A DNA stretch of 64,000 nt from JAGWBD01 sp965220615. Lineage in GTDB: Bacteria; Chloroflexota; Anaerolineae; Aggregatilineales; Phototrophicaceae. The notes under the pieces were generated by a model. That model was given only the letters and a program-made list of their open reading frames with translations, had not been told where the DNA came from and ran no database searches. Location of the stretch: positions 372,001 through 436,000 of the forward strand of contig CBDCQL010000001.1 of assembly GCA_965220615.1 (NCBI GenBank), written 5' to 3'. The position numbers and the translations under genes are program-made. Below are positions 15,983-24,692 of this stretch, piece after piece. The number at the start of each line of letters is the position of its first letter. Within the stretch, counting starts at the first letter, position 1.

Positions 15983-17494
15983 TCATTCGATATACCCCAG
16001 CGCCCGCAGCGTACCGGTCACGCCGGCGTCGGGTTCCCGGCCACGCGTCGCCTGCTGCGCCGCGGGCAGGGCGGCCAGCATCTCCCGCCGCAGACGCTGC
16101 GCCAGTTGCGGCTGCTGCGGCGCCAGGTCGCGCCATTCGAGCGGGTCCTCCTGCGTATCGTAAAGCGCTTCCACCTCCTCGCCGCAGAGCAGCAACCGGT
16201 GGCGCCCGCTGACCATGGCTCGGCGCGGCTCCGCCAAACGCCGTCGCGCCAGCAGGCCGGGGTTGCGCTGCCGCAGGAGCGCCAGCAGCGTCCCGGGGGG
16301 CCAGGCCTCGCTGAAGACACGCTCCGCGTCGTCGCCTCCCTGAGCCGCCGTCGCCAGGTCCAGGCGCGCCACGTCGGCGTCGTGCAGGGCTGCATCCAGC
16401 GGCGCGTCCAGCCCGGCGGTCGCCAGCGCCGTGTGGAAGACGCGGCACGTGGAGACGACGGAATCCACGCACTGGCCGGCGGGGAAGCGTCCCGCGGGGT
16501 CATGGACCAGCAGCGGCACCTGCACCAACTCCTGCGGCACGCCGAAGCCGTGGCCCATGTAGCCGTGCTCGCCATGGGTCTCGCCGTGGTCCGCCACGAC
16601 GATGACCTGCGTATCTTCCAGCGCGCCCATGCGCTCCAGCGCCTGAAACAGTCGCCCCAGTTGATCGTCCTGCTGCAGGATTTCTGCGTCGTAGGCATCC
16701 AGCAGGGCCTGGCGCTCGTCCGCCGGCAGCGGCGGCTCCGGCGGCAGCGTCCAGCGCGCGGCGCGGGCGTTGAAACGACGCACGTAGCGCCGCTCCTGCG
16801 GCCCGTGCCCAGGCGCGACGCGTCGCAGGGCTGCGCGCCGCGGCCGCCAGGGCAGGTGAGCGCCCATCAGATTGAGAAAGATGAAGTGACGCGCGTCCGC
16901 GCCACCGGCGCGCTGCTGACGATACCAGTCGCAGAGATCCTCTATAGATTCAGCGCCATCGCCCTTGAAGCGGATTAGCCGCGTCCACAAGGGGGCCAGG
17001 CGCGGGCGCAGGGCGGCGCGAAAGAGCAGGCTCGAGCGCGCGCACCGCCGCTGGACGGGCTGCACAAGCCGGCCCCAGGCCCGGCCTGAACTCCGACTGC
17101 GCAGGGCCGGTCGGCTGCGCGCGACACCGGCGTAACTGTAGAAATGCGTGAAGCCGCGCTGCAGGCCGCTGTCCAGCGCGGCCAGCAGGGGATTGTTGCA
17201 GAAGGCCGCCGTCCGCCAGCCGGCGGTCTGCAGGACCTCGGCGAGCGTCGCGTGTTGCAGTCCCAGGCGGTCGTGCACCTGGGTGAGTTGGTGCAGGGAG
17301 GGGTAGCGGCCGGTGAAGAGCGAGGCGTGCGCCGGCAGGGTCCACTGCGCCGGGGCCCAGGCGCGTTCGAAGAGGGTGGCGCGGCCGGCCAGGTCATCGA
17401 GGGCCGGCGCGGTCGGCCGTTGATAGCCGTAGGTGGAGAGATGGTCACGGCGCAGGGTGTCGAGTACGACGAGCAGGATGTGGCGGGCGTTCAT
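15983..17494 (-). CDS. sulfatase-fold hydrolase/transferase
   Basis: A 503-residue alkaline-phosphatase/sulfatase superfamily enzyme. The metal-binding VVLDTLRRDHLSTYGY (D12) opens the protein, and VVADHGETHGEHGYMGHGF carries the second metal site. The position that holds Cys/Ser in true sulfatases (C/S-x-P-x-R) is WTLPAHASLFTG, so a threonine (T52) is the probable nucleophile, as in many phosphoglycerol-transferase-like or phosphodiester-acting members. No signal peptide is apparent at the chosen ATG 17494; a TTG 31 codons upstream is possible but adds a polar segment. The C-terminal LYDTQEDPLEWRDLA is typical of the family. The substrate is unknown and sulfate-ester hydrolysis should not be assumed. 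Confidence 0.85.
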   Translation of the reverse strand: MNARHILLVVLDTLRRDHLSTYGYQRPTAPALDDLAGRATLFERAWAPAQWTLPAHASLFTGRYPSLHQLTQVHDRLGLQHATLAEVLQTAGWRTAAFCNNPLLAALDSGLQRGFTHFYSYAGVARSRPALRSRSSGRAWGRLVQPVQRRCARSSLLFRAALRPRLAPLWTRLIRFKGDGAESIEDLCDWYRQQRAGGADARHFIFLNLMGAHLPWRPRRAALRRVAPGHGPQERRYVRRFNARAARWTLPPEPPLPADERQALLDAYDAEILQQDDQLGRLFQALERMGALEDTQVIVVADHGETHGEHGYMGHGFGVPQELVQVPLLVHDPAGRFPAGQCVDSVVSTCRVFHTALATAGLDAPLDAALHDADVARLDLATAAQGGDDAERVFSEAWPPGTLLALLRQRNPGLLARRRLAEPRRAMVSGRHRLLLCGEEVEALYDTQEDPLEWRDLAPQQPQLAQRLRREMLAALPAAQQATRGREPDAGVTGTLRALGYIE

Positions 17495-17620
17495 CGCCGG
17501 CGGGGTCTCAGCCAGGCGCTGCGTCGAAATCGGCGAGGGGAATTTGCTGCCTTGTGGGTCATCTGCTACATCGTCTTCCTCGGCCAACCCTGGTCAGTAT
17601 AGCGCGTGGCACGGTTCATA

Positions 17621-17650
17621 TTGCCACACAGGAATACTTGCGGCACAATA
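17621..17650 (+). promoter_or_regulatory. upstream element shared with the 19 kb paralogue
   Basis: TTGCCAC, a variable stretch containing GAAT, then TGCGGCAC and an A/T-rich AATA, ending 37 bases before ATG 17688. The same order (TTGCCAC...GAAT...TGCGGCAC..TATTG) occurs at 19026-19057 before the duplicated gene. Retention after duplication suggests a promoter or binding site; the -35-like TTGCCA supports this, but spacing is not ideal. Confidence 0.45.
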
Positions 17651-17687
17651 GCCGCGGCTTTACAACTCAGGCAAAGGAGGCCCAGGG

Positions 17688-18782
17688 ATGCGCAGCATAA
17701 AAGTCCTGTTGTTCCTAATGGCGCTATGCCTGCTGACAACGCCCTCATGGGCGCAGGAGGCAGAACCCACTGCCGAAATCAGCTGGCCGCCGCCTGTTTA
17801 TGTCCTGCGCGGCGAGGTCTCCCTGAGGGGTACGGTCAATCTTCCCGGCATGACCAGCTATTACGTTGAGTATCGCGCGCTGGATGACGACCTTATGGCG
17901 CCGGACTCGCGCGCCTTTCTGCCGGTGACCCTGCCATCCAGTACGCCCGTCGTGGATGACGTGCTGGGCACCTGGGATACGGGCAACGTTGCCGACGGTC
18001 TTTACGAGATACGGCTGAACGTCGTGACGCCGGGCGGCGAAATGATGCGCCAGGTGCTCGGGCCCCTGCGCGTGGAAAACGAGCGTATGGCGGATGAGGG
18101 CATGGGAACGGGGATGGTCGTGGAAGAAGTGACCCCTGTGCCCGACGAGTCGCCGCGGGTGACGGCGCGCGTCAACGCCAACGTGCGCACGGGCGACAGC
18201 ACCGCCTTCCGCCCGATCGACGCCCTGCTCACCGGCGAAAGCGCGCCGATCCTGGGCGTCAGCAGCCGGGACAGCGGCTGGTACCAGATCGCCTTGCCCA
18301 ACGGGCGACGCGGCTGGATCTCGGATGTTGTGGTGCTGGTGTCCGGCAACATTGAAAACCTGCCGCGCATCGTGCCGCCCCCGCTGCCGCTACCCCCGAC
18401 AATCACGCCAGTGCCCGCCAACGCGGACCTGATCATTGAGTGGATCAACTTCGAACCCCCGCAGCCGCGTTGTAACGAGGCCTTCCAGATTACAGCCCAG
18501 ATTGCCAACATCGGTTCCGGCAACTCAGGCGCCAGCGGCGTCATCCTGGTGCAGGACTGGCACATCAACAGCGGGACGATCACCGCGACCACCGGCGGTG
18601 GCTTCCCCGCCCTGGAGCCCGGCCAACGCTTTACGGCGGTCATGAACCTGACGGTGTCCACCTGGTTCAATGAGGGCCACCGTCTGAACATCACGCTCGA
18701 TACATCCAACACAGTGTTGGAGAGCAACGAAGGCAACAACGCTGCCGGCCGCGACTACACGCTGGCGCAAGCCGGCTGTTGA
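17688..18782 (+). CDS. secreted SH3b/CARDB-type protein, copy 1
   Basis: A 364-residue exported protein with a signal peptide (RSIKVLLFLMALCLLTTPSWA). It begins with a beta-domain built on ISWPPPVYVLRGEVSLRGTV and GTWDTGNVADGLYEIRLNVV (Ig-like; the latter phrase is typical of extracellular glycoside-binding Ig modules). A bacterial SH3 domain follows (ARVNANVRTGDSTAFRPI to RRGWISDVVV, about residues 160-215), then a Pro-rich linker (RIVPPPLPLPPTITPVP). The C-terminal CARDB-like domain carries ITAQIANIGSGNSGA and ends LESNEGNNA. There are cysteines near the start of the last domain and at the very end. It is a tandem paralogue of 19088-20230. Probably a surface adhesion or cell-wall-binding protein; the ligand is unknown. 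Confidence 0.82.
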   Translation: MRSIKVLLFLMALCLLTTPSWAQEAEPTAEISWPPPVYVLRGEVSLRGTVNLPGMTSYYVEYRALDDDLMAPDSRAFLPVTLPSSTPVVDDVLGTWDTGNVADGLYEIRLNVVTPGGEMMRQVLGPLRVENERMADEGMGTGMVVEEVTPVPDESPRVTARVNANVRTGDSTAFRPIDALLTGESAPILGVSSRDSGWYQIALPNGRRGWISDVVVLVSGNIENLPRIVPPPLPLPPTITPVPANADLIIEWINFEPPQPRCNEAFQITAQIANIGSGNSGASGVILVQDWHINSGTITATTGGGFPALEPGQRFTAVMNLTVSTWFNEGHRLNITLDTSNTVLESNEGNNAAGRDYTLAQAGC

Positions 18783-18994
18783 GGCAGCGAAGGGGGCGTT
18801 ACTGCACGCTGAAGGCGTCGCTGCCATGAACTGAAGCCGCCCTGGAGGATAACTTCCGGGGCGGACGGCGGAGAGTCGCTGCAACAGGATGGTATCCGCC
18901 GGCCTTTTGCCCGTTTATCGCCAGGAGCGCATGACATGGCTCCCGGCGCCTGCCCTTGCGGGCGACTGACCAGTGTGGTTGTCCGTTGGTGCAG

Positions 18995-19015
18995 GGGCGA
19001 CGTGGCAAGTCGCCC
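18995..19015. repeat. palindrome A, diverged copy
   Basis: GGGCGAC and GTCGCCC arms around GTGGCAA, in the 305-base gap (18783-19087) between the two secreted paralogues. The rest of the gap holds the shared upstream element and no gene. Confidence 0.7.
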
Positions 19016-19025
19016 GTACACCAGT

Positions 19026-19057
19026 TTGCCACCGCAGAATTCGTGCGGCACTATTGT
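19026..19057 (+). promoter_or_regulatory. upstream element shared with the 17.6 kb paralogue
   Basis: TTGCCAC...GAAT...TGCGGCAC..TATTGT, ending 30 bases before the ATG and matching the element at 17621-17650. TTGCCA and TATTGT could be -35 and -10 boxes, although 20 bases separate them. Confidence 0.45.
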
Positions 19058-19087
19058 GATGAGATTCAAAACCCGTGGAGGCCTGTG

Positions 19088-20230
19088 ATGCGCAGCAAGT
19101 TAATCTCACTGTTCCTGGTCGTGCTGTGTCTGCTGGTCCTGCCCGTCGCGGCGCAGGAAGCGGAGGAAGCGACGGCAGAAATCAGTTGGCCGCCGCCCGT
19201 TTACGTCCTGCGCGGCGAGGTCTCCCTGAGAGGTACCGTCAACCTCCCCGGCATGAGCACCTTTTTTATTGAATATCGCGGGCTGGATGATGACCTCAGC
19301 GCGCCCGACACACGCGCCTGGCTGCCCACCACCCTGCCATCCTCGACGCCCGTCGTTGACGGCGTGCTGGGTACCTGGGATACCGGCCAGGTGCCCGACG
19401 GGCTTTATGAACTGCGCCTGAACGTTGCCACCGGCGCCGGCGACGTGACCCAACTGGTCGTCGGGCCACTGCGCGTGGAAAACGAAGGCATGATGGCCGA
19501 CGACATGACCATGGTCATGGAAGACAAGATGGAGGAGATGGAGCAGATGATGCCCGTCTCCGATGGTTCGCCTGCGGTGACGGCGCGCCTCAACGCCAAC
19601 GTGCGCTCCGGCGACAGCACCCGTTTCCGCATTATCGGCGTCCTGCGCAACGGCGAGAGCGCGCCCGCCCTTGGCATCAGCAGTCGCGGCTCCGGCTGGT
19701 TCCATATTGAACTTTCTGACGGCCGCCTGGGCTGGATTTCGCCCACTGTCGTCAACGCGTCGGGCGCCATCGACAGCCTGGCGCAAATCGTGCCGCCGCC
19801 GCTGCCGCCGCCACCGCTGGTACGGCCGACGGTCGTCCCGACCGGCGACGTCGACCTGGTCGCCGGACATATGCGTCACAGCTCGCCCGGCGGGGTGATC
19901 AAGTGCGGTATCGGCTTTGAGGTGGAGGTTGACGTAGCCAACTTCGGCAGCACGCCTTCACCCGGCGGCAGGGTCCTGTTTCTCGACTATGGCCTCAAGA
20001 ACGACGGGGGTCGCCTGGATGACGTTGCGCAAACGGAAATCGGGGAGTTCCCGCCCATTCAGCCCGGCCAGACCGTCGGCGCCAGGGCGTGGCTGACCGT
20101 GTCGCGCCACGTCAAACGCAATCATGTGATCTACGCGCAGATCAACTTCGACAATGCAATTCCCGAGCGAACAACAGCGAACAACAACACACAGATGGGA
20201 CTCTACAGACTCCAGGAAGGCAATTGTTAG
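19088..20230 (+). CDS. secreted SH3b/CARDB-type protein, copy 2
   Basis: A 380-residue paralogue of the preceding gene. It has the same order of parts: signal peptide (RSKLISLFLVVLCLLVLPVAA), the ISWPPPVYVLRGEVSLRGTV Ig-like domain, a bacterial SH3 domain (ARLNANVRSGDSTRFRII to LGWISPTVV), a Pro-rich linker (VPPPLPPPPLVRPTVVP) and a C-terminal beta-domain. It differs by a Met/Glu-rich insertion between the first two domains (MTMVMEDKMEEMEQMMPV) and a more diverged C-terminal domain that keeps a Cys near its start and at the last residue. ATG 19088 is preceded by GTGGAGG. The two genes clearly arose by tandem duplication. The frame extends upstream to 18956, but the earlier region has no ribosome site and no homology. 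Confidence 0.82.
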   Translation: MRSKLISLFLVVLCLLVLPVAAQEAEEATAEISWPPPVYVLRGEVSLRGTVNLPGMSTFFIEYRGLDDDLSAPDTRAWLPTTLPSSTPVVDGVLGTWDTGQVPDGLYELRLNVATGAGDVTQLVVGPLRVENEGMMADDMTMVMEDKMEEMEQMMPVSDGSPAVTARLNANVRSGDSTRFRIIGVLRNGESAPALGISSRGSGWFHIELSDGRLGWISPTVVNASGAIDSLAQIVPPPLPPPPLVRPTVVPTGDVDLVAGHMRHSSPGGVIKCGIGFEVEVDVANFGSTPSPGGRVLFLDYGLKNDGGRLDDVAQTEIGEFPPIQPGQTVGARAWLTVSRHVKRNHVIYAQINFDNAIPERTTANNNTQMGLYRLQEGNC

Positions 20231-20389
20231 CGGGCTGTTGCGTCAGTTGTCCGGTTGCAGCGGGCACGAGACCGGCGGATTGCCGGCGCAACGACGCCTG
20301 CCGCAGTTGAGCGGTCCGCGCAGGACGCGGCACTTCCGCCTGGCGGTCGCGTCCGCGCGGACCTGTCGCACCAGGACGCTCCGCCTTCC

Positions 20390-20701
20390 ATGAAGCAATG
20401 GCTGTACCGCATCCAGGCCCTGCGCCTTGAGATGCTGATCACGGGCGGCACGGAGGAAGAACGGGCCGTGCTTGACCAGCACTTCGCCTACCTGCAGCGG
20501 CTCTGTGAAGAAGGTACGGTGCAACTGGCCGGCCGCACGCTGCTGGAGGACTACCACAGTTTCGGCATCGTCATCTTTCAGGCGCCGGACGAGGGTGCCG
20601 CGCTGGCCATCATGCGCAACGACCCAGGCGTGCAACAGCGCCTCTTTCGCGCCGAGCTCTTCCCCTGGCGCACGGCGCTGCCGCAGACGACCGACAAATG
20701 A
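20390..20701 (+). CDS. YciI-like protein
   Basis: A 103-residue protein of the YciI/YCII ferredoxin-like dimeric fold. It shows W.YRIQALRLEML..G, EE..VLDQHFAYLQRLCEEGTVQLAGRTL, F.IVIFQAPDEGAALAIMRNDP and the ending RAELFPWRTAL, closely following the family plan with the conserved histidine in DQHF. The start at ATG 20390 has no strong ribosome site; it is chosen because homology begins immediately after it. It lies 49 bases before the SDR gene on the same strand. Its biochemical role is unknown in general; some relatives are linked to chlorinated-aromatic metabolism, which is not supported here. Confidence 0.85.
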   Translation: MKQWLYRIQALRLEMLITGGTEEERAVLDQHFAYLQRLCEEGTVQLAGRTLLEDYHSFGIVIFQAPDEGAALAIMRNDPGVQQRLFRAELFPWRTALPQTTDK

Positions 20702-20750
20702 AATTGACCGGGGTGGGAACGCGTTCACGGGGACGCCGCAGGAGGTCTCA

Positions 20751-21500
20751 ATGACTGCCGATTTGCAGGGAAACGTCATTCTCGTCACCGGCGGCGCGCA
20801 GGGCATCGGCGCGGCCACGGCCGAACTCTGTGCCGCGCGCGGCGCCCGCGTCGTCATCGCCGACCACAAGGCCAGCGGCGAAGCGCGCGCCGCCGCCATC
20901 CGCGACGAGGGTGGCTGCGCGGACTTTCTGCAGACGGACGTGCGTCACGATGAAGAAGTGCAGGCCCTCGTCGACTTTGTGCGCGAGCGCCACGGCGGGC
21001 TGGACAAGGTGGTCTGCGCGGCCGGGGTGCTGCCCGGCCCCTGGCTCTCGCCCGAAGAGATGCCGCTGGAGGATTTCAAACGCGCCCTCGACGTCAACAT
21101 CACCGGCGTCTTCCTCTGCGCCAAATACGGCGCGCCCCTGCTGGAGGCCAGCGGTCGGGGCGTCTTCGTCGTCATCGCGTCCGGCGCCGGCGTCTTCGGC
21201 CCCAGTTCCTCGCTGGCCTACGCTTCCGGCAAGGGCGGCGCCAACGGCTTCGCCATGACCCTGCAGGAGCGCCTCGCGGAGCGCCGCATTCGCGTCAACA
21301 CCATCTACCCCGGCAACATCATCACCGAGATCAAGCTCAGCGTGGATATCGCCCGCGCCCGTCTTGAAGGCCGCCCGGAGCAGGACGCGCACGATTACGC
21401 CAGCGAGCATTACGGGATGCCCGAGGGCGTAGCCAAAGTCATCGCCTTCGTCCTCAGCGACGAGGCGGACTACCTGCGCGGCGGCGTGCGCACGCGCTAG
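20751..21500 (+). CDS. SDR-family oxidoreductase
   Basis: A 249-residue classical short-chain dehydrogenase/reductase. The NAD(P)-binding VTGGAQGIGAA is at about residues 11-21, CAAGVLPG replaces the usual NNAG, and the catalytic Ser lies in IASGAG with Y-x-x-x-K in YASGKGG. GCAGGAGGTC precedes ATG 20751. An acidic residue at the end of the second strand (VVIADHK) suggests a preference for NAD. The C-terminal end (SDEADYLRGGVRTR) is shorter than usual, lacking the final I.VDGG.. stretch. It probably follows the YciI gene in one transcript. The substrate is unknown. Confidence 0.9.
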   Translation: MTADLQGNVILVTGGAQGIGAATAELCAARGARVVIADHKASGEARAAAIRDEGGCADFLQTDVRHDEEVQALVDFVRERHGGLDKVVCAAGVLPGPWLSPEEMPLEDFKRALDVNITGVFLCAKYGAPLLEASGRGVFVVIASGAGVFGPSSSLAYASGKGGANGFAMTLQERLAERRIRVNTIYPGNIITEIKLSVDIARARLEGRPEQDAHDYASEHYGMPEGVAKVIAFVLSDEADYLRGGVRTR

Positions 21501-21547
21501 GCCTGCCCTCACCCCAAACCTTTTCCCGCGACTGACCTGTACCGTAG

Positions 21548-21677
21548 GGGCGACATGATATGTCGCCCACTGTGTGATCTGCACGTGTCGGGCGATTTGA
21601 TAAATCGTCCCTGCGGGATCCTTCAGGCTTGTGCCCTCGCTACCCCTGTGCATGGAAAGGGGACGGGGGTGAGGGCC
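21548..21677. repeat. composite repeat A-B-core plus type-C end
   Basis: Palindrome A (21548-21568), palindrome B (21590-21610, one mismatch), then the core in inverted orientation (21615-21650: GGGATCC..CAGGC..GTGCCCTCGCTACCCCTG). A GGGGGTGAGGGCC type-C end follows at 21664-21677. A CCCTCACCCC piece also lies at 21505-21530. The 258-base gap 21501-21758 holds no gene. Confidence 0.8.
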
Positions 21678-21758
21678 CCGTCCAGGGCCCAATTGCGAAC
21701 CTGCACGCCCGCAACGTAGTATTCTGTATACTGGTGCCAAGGCTTTGAGCCCACGCCC

Positions 21759-22385
21759 ATGATTCAGCTTGCGCCGGACATCGTCTATCTCGGCCTCGTT
21801 CTCGGCCTGTGGCTGGGGGTGACGGCGACCTTCGTGCCGGGCACCGGCCTGCTCGAGTTGCTCGCCGTCGCGGGCATCAGCGCCTCGCTGCTGCTGCTGA
21901 CCGGCATGCCGGTCAACTGGATCGGCGTGCTGCTGCTGGTGGCGGGCGCCTCGGCCTTCATGCTGCTGCCCTTCCTGCTGCGGCCGCGCCATTCCCTGCT
22001 GACCGGCGCCGGTCTGGCCCTTCAGGTGGCCGGCGGCCTGTTGATGTTCCCCGCCGGCGGGGTCTCGCCCCTGATCATCGGCCTCAGCGTGGCCGTCGCG
22101 CTGCTTTACTGGCGCTTCGCCCTCCTGCCCGTGCTGGCCAAGGTGCGCAAGGCGCCGTCGCCCGGGGCCCTCGACGACTTCCACGGCGAAACCGGCCGCG
22201 TCGCGCGCGCGCTGGACCCGGTCGGCACGGTCCTGCTGCGCGGCGAACTGTGGAGCGCGACCAGCGATCGCCCCCTGGCGACGGGCGTCGAAGTCGTCGT
22301 CATCGGGCGCGAGGGGTTGAACCTGCGCGTGATCGACCGCGCGCAGACCCTGACCATTGACGGAAGCCTGATTTCCACCGAGTGA
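21759..22385 (+). CDS. NfeD-family membrane protein
   Basis: A 208-residue membrane protein with four to five hydrophobic segments in residues 5-130 and a C-terminal OB-fold-like domain. The latter is recognised by LDDFHGETGRVARALDPVGTVLLRGELWSATSD and G..VVVIGREGLNLRV, the hallmark of NfeD proteins. It lies 18 bases upstream of the slipin gene, the usual conserved pairing in which NfeD and a stomatin-like protein act together in membranes. A TATACT at 21727-21732 may belong to its promoter. No ClpP-like protease domain is present, so this is the short NfeD form. Confidence 0.88.
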   Translation: MIQLAPDIVYLGLVLGLWLGVTATFVPGTGLLELLAVAGISASLLLLTGMPVNWIGVLLLVAGASAFMLLPFLLRPRHSLLTGAGLALQVAGGLLMFPAGGVSPLIIGLSVAVALLYWRFALLPVLAKVRKAPSPGALDDFHGETGRVARALDPVGTVLLRGELWSATSDRPLATGVEVVVIGREGLNLRVIDRAQTLTIDGSLISTE

Positions 22386-22403
22386 CAATGACTGGAGTCT
22401 CCC

Positions 22404-23297
22404 ATGCCTTTTGATCCCGGTTCCATTCTCGCGGTCCTTTTGCTGATTTTCGTGGTGCTGGTCATCGTGCGCCACGTACACATCGTGCCGGAATACCAGC
22501 GCCTCGTCGTGCTGGCGCTGGGCCGTTACGCCGGCACGCGCGGCCCCGGCATCGTCATCATCATCCCCATCCTCGAACGCGCCATTCGCGTCGACATGCG
22601 GGAAAAGTTCCTCGATATCCCCGCGCAGACGGCCATCACCCAGGACAACGCGCCCATCTCCATCGATTTCCTCGTCTACTATCGCGTCGTCGACCCGAAG
22701 AGTTCCGTGATTTCAGTCGACCACGTGGTGCACGCCTCCACCAACATCGCCACCACCACCCTGCGCGCCGTCATCGGCGACATCTCGCTTGATGACGTGC
22801 TCTCCAAACGCGAACAGATCAACGACACCCTGCGCGTCAAGCTGGATGAGGTTACCGAGCGCTGGGGCCTGAAAATCACCAGCGTCGAGATTCGCGAGAT
22901 CGAGCCGCCGCGCGACGTGCAGGACGCCATGAACCGCCAGATGAGCGCCGAGCGCGAGCGCCGCGCCGAAGTCACGCGCGCCAGTGGCGAGCGCGAGGCT
23001 TCCGTCACCGTGGCGGAAGGCGAGAAACAGGCCGCCATCCTGCGCGCCGAGGGCGCCCGCCAGTCCGCCATCCTGCAGGCCGAGGGCGAGAAGCAGGCGC
23101 AGTTGCTCCGCGCCGAAGGCTACGCCGCTGCGCTAAGGGCCATTGAGGAAGAAGCGCACCAGGCCGGTGACAACACCCTGCAACTCGAATACCTGAACAC
23201 CCTGCGTGAGATCGGCAGCAGCCCGGCCACCAAGATGGTGCTGCCGCTGGACATCCTGCGCATGGCGCAGCGTTTCACCGGCGCCGGGGACGCCTAG
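22404..23297 (+). CDS. slipin, SPFH/band-7 family membrane protein
   Basis: A 297-residue stomatin-like protein. It has one N-terminal membrane segment (ILAVLLLIFVVLVIVRHVHIV) and the SPFH domain starting VPEYQRLVVLALGRYAGTRGPG with RVDMREKFLDIPAQTAITQDN. A long helical region follows with AEGEKQAAILRAEGARQSAILQ-type repeats that form a coiled coil in oligomers. TGGAGT precedes ATG 22404. Paired with NfeD immediately upstream. It would assemble ring-like scaffolds in the cytoplasmic membrane; the detailed role in bacteria is unsettled. Confidence 0.93.
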   Translation: MPFDPGSILAVLLLIFVVLVIVRHVHIVPEYQRLVVLALGRYAGTRGPGIVIIIPILERAIRVDMREKFLDIPAQTAITQDNAPISIDFLVYYRVVDPKSSVISVDHVVHASTNIATTTLRAVIGDISLDDVLSKREQINDTLRVKLDEVTERWGLKITSVEIREIEPPRDVQDAMNRQMSAERERRAEVTRASGEREASVTVAEGEKQAAILRAEGARQSAILQAEGEKQAQLLRAEGYAAALRAIEEEAHQAGDNTLQLEYLNTLREIGSSPATKMVLPLDILRMAQRFTGAGDA

Positions 23298-23355
23298 TCA
23301 AAGGCCGGGGCTGGCGGGTTGGCACGCCAGCTCGCAGGGGTGCGGGCCGGGGCCG

Positions 23356-24114
23356 TTACCGGAGAATCTGCAACAGCAGCCACAGGACCGGCGCCGCCAG
23401 CAGGGTGCCGTCCATGCGGTCCAACAGGCCGCCGTGCCCGGGAAGCAGTGTGCCGCTGTCCTCCGCCTGCCACTGACGCTTCAGCAGCGACTCCAGCAGG
23501 TCGCCGCCGAGCGTGGCCAGCGCCACGCCCAGATTGAGCGGTAGCGCCAGCGCGAGCGGGATTCCGCCCGCAACGGCCAGCGCCAGCCCGGCAACTGCGC
23601 CCGCCAGCAGACCCAGCAGGGCCCCCTCGACCGTCTTGCCCGGCGAGATCGACGGCGCCAGGCGGTGGCGGCCGAAGCGCCGCCCGCCCAGCATCGCGAT
23701 GCTGTCCGCGCTCCAGTTGTTGGCGAAGAGCACCAGCGTCCACAGGCGACCGTCCTCGCCGTTGCGCAGCAAGAGCAGCAGACCCAGGGCCACGCCGACG
23801 TAAAGCGCGCCGGCGGTCCCCGGCAGGAGGGCGCGTCTGCCGCGCAGGCCGGCCAGCGCGGGCGCCAGCAGGGCCAGCAGGAGCCAGGGTTGACCGAAGG
23901 CCACGGCCAGGCTGAGGGCCGGGACGCAGAGCGCCATGGCGCCGGCCACGCGCCGCGGGGCACTCCCCGGCAATTGCGCCAGCTCGTAACCACCCAGCGC
24001 GCCCGCCACCAGCACTGCCAGCAGAAAGCCCGGCCCTCCGGCGACGACCAGCAGCACGATCAGCGGACCGACCAGCAGCGCGGTGCGCACCCGTGCCCGC
24101 AGGTTGGCGTCCAT
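23356..24114 (-). CDS. cdsA: phosphatidate cytidylyltransferase
   Basis: A 252-residue integral membrane enzyme making CDP-diacylglycerol from phosphatidic acid and CTP. The signature S.SPGKTVEG, then the C-terminal PGHGGLLDRMDG at about residues 222-233, is diagnostic of CdsA. Six or seven hydrophobic helices are visible. ATG 24114 is picked since the homologous N-terminal helix begins right after it; the frame is open to 24309 but overlaps the divergent lspA promoter and start. It is convergent with the slipin gene and divergent from lspA. Confidence 0.92.
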   Translation of the reverse strand: MDANLRARVRTALLVGPLIVLLVVAGGPGFLLAVLVAGALGGYELAQLPGSAPRRVAGAMALCVPALSLAVAFGQPWLLLALLAPALAGLRGRRALLPGTAGALYVGVALGLLLLLRNGEDGRLWTLVLFANNWSADSIAMLGGRRFGRHRLAPSISPGKTVEGALLGLLAGAVAGLALAVAGGIPLALALPLNLGVALATLGGDLLESLLKRQWQAEDSGTLLPGHGGLLDRMDGTLLAAPVLWLLLQILR

Positions 24115-24137
24115 GGTCAGGCCGGACGGCCGCAGGC

Positions 24138-24167
24138 TTGCCTGACGCTGGCCCGCGCCGCTACAAT
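24138..24167 (+). promoter_or_regulatory. candidate promoter of lspA
   Basis: TTGCCT (24138-24143), an 18-base spacer and TACAAT (24162-24167), 22 bases before ATG 24189. Good agreement with a sigma-70-type promoter, inferred by eye. Confidence 0.5.
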
Positions 24168-24188
24168 CAACGCAGGACAGGAGAGGGC

Positions 24189-24686
24189 ATGCGACGCTAC
24201 TGGTTGCAATTGCTGGGGATTTCGCTCGGCGTCCTGCTCGCCGACCAGGCCAGCAAGGCGCTCGTTCAGGCGCGTCTGCTGCCGGGCCAGAGCCTGGCGC
24301 CGCTGCCAACCCTGGAAGCCTGGTTCCGCTTCACCCACAGCCAAAACCGGGGCGCGGCCTTCGGCATTCTGCCCGTGGCCGCCGACGTCTTCCTGCTCAT
24401 CGCCGTGGTCTTTGTGGTCGTTCTGCTTTGGTACTATCCGCGCCTGGCCTACGCCGGCCCGCTGACGCGCCTCGCCAGCGGCCTGATCGGCGGCGGCGCG
24501 CTGGGCAACGCCGTCGACCGGCTGCAGCACGGCCACGTCATCGATTTCATCCACTACCAGATCCCCGGCGTCATCTCCAACGTCTCCAACCTGGCGGACC
24601 ACGCCATCGTGCTGGGGGCCCTGCTGCTGCTGCTTGAGAGCTGGCTGCCCGCGCGCCGCCGGCAACGGGCTTTCAGGGAAGGTTGA
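24189..24686 (+). CDS. lspA: lipoprotein signal peptidase (signal peptidase II)
   Basis: A 165-residue membrane aspartic protease that cleaves prolipoprotein signal peptides. It has four hydrophobic segments, the NRGAAFG motif (residues 53-59), the first catalytic aspartate in GNAVDR (D110) and the second in NLADHAI (D137). GAGAGGG lies just before ATG 24189. The next gene, 6 bases on, encodes a predicted lipoprotein, a natural substrate of this enzyme. Confidence 0.96.
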   Translation: MRRYWLQLLGISLGVLLADQASKALVQARLLPGQSLAPLPTLEAWFRFTHSQNRGAAFGILPVAADVFLLIAVVFVVVLLWYYPRLAYAGPLTRLASGLIGGGALGNAVDRLQHGHVIDFIHYQIPGVISNVSNLADHAIVLGALLLLLESWLPARRRQRAFREG

Positions 24687-24692
24687 GCAGCC

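Noticed and set aside
20748..22481. Long minus-strand open frame (577 residues) over the SDR and NfeD genes
   Set aside because: It is a shadow of well-recognised plus-strand genes: low-complexity Gln/His/Arg-rich translation, no family motif, and it runs through repeats.
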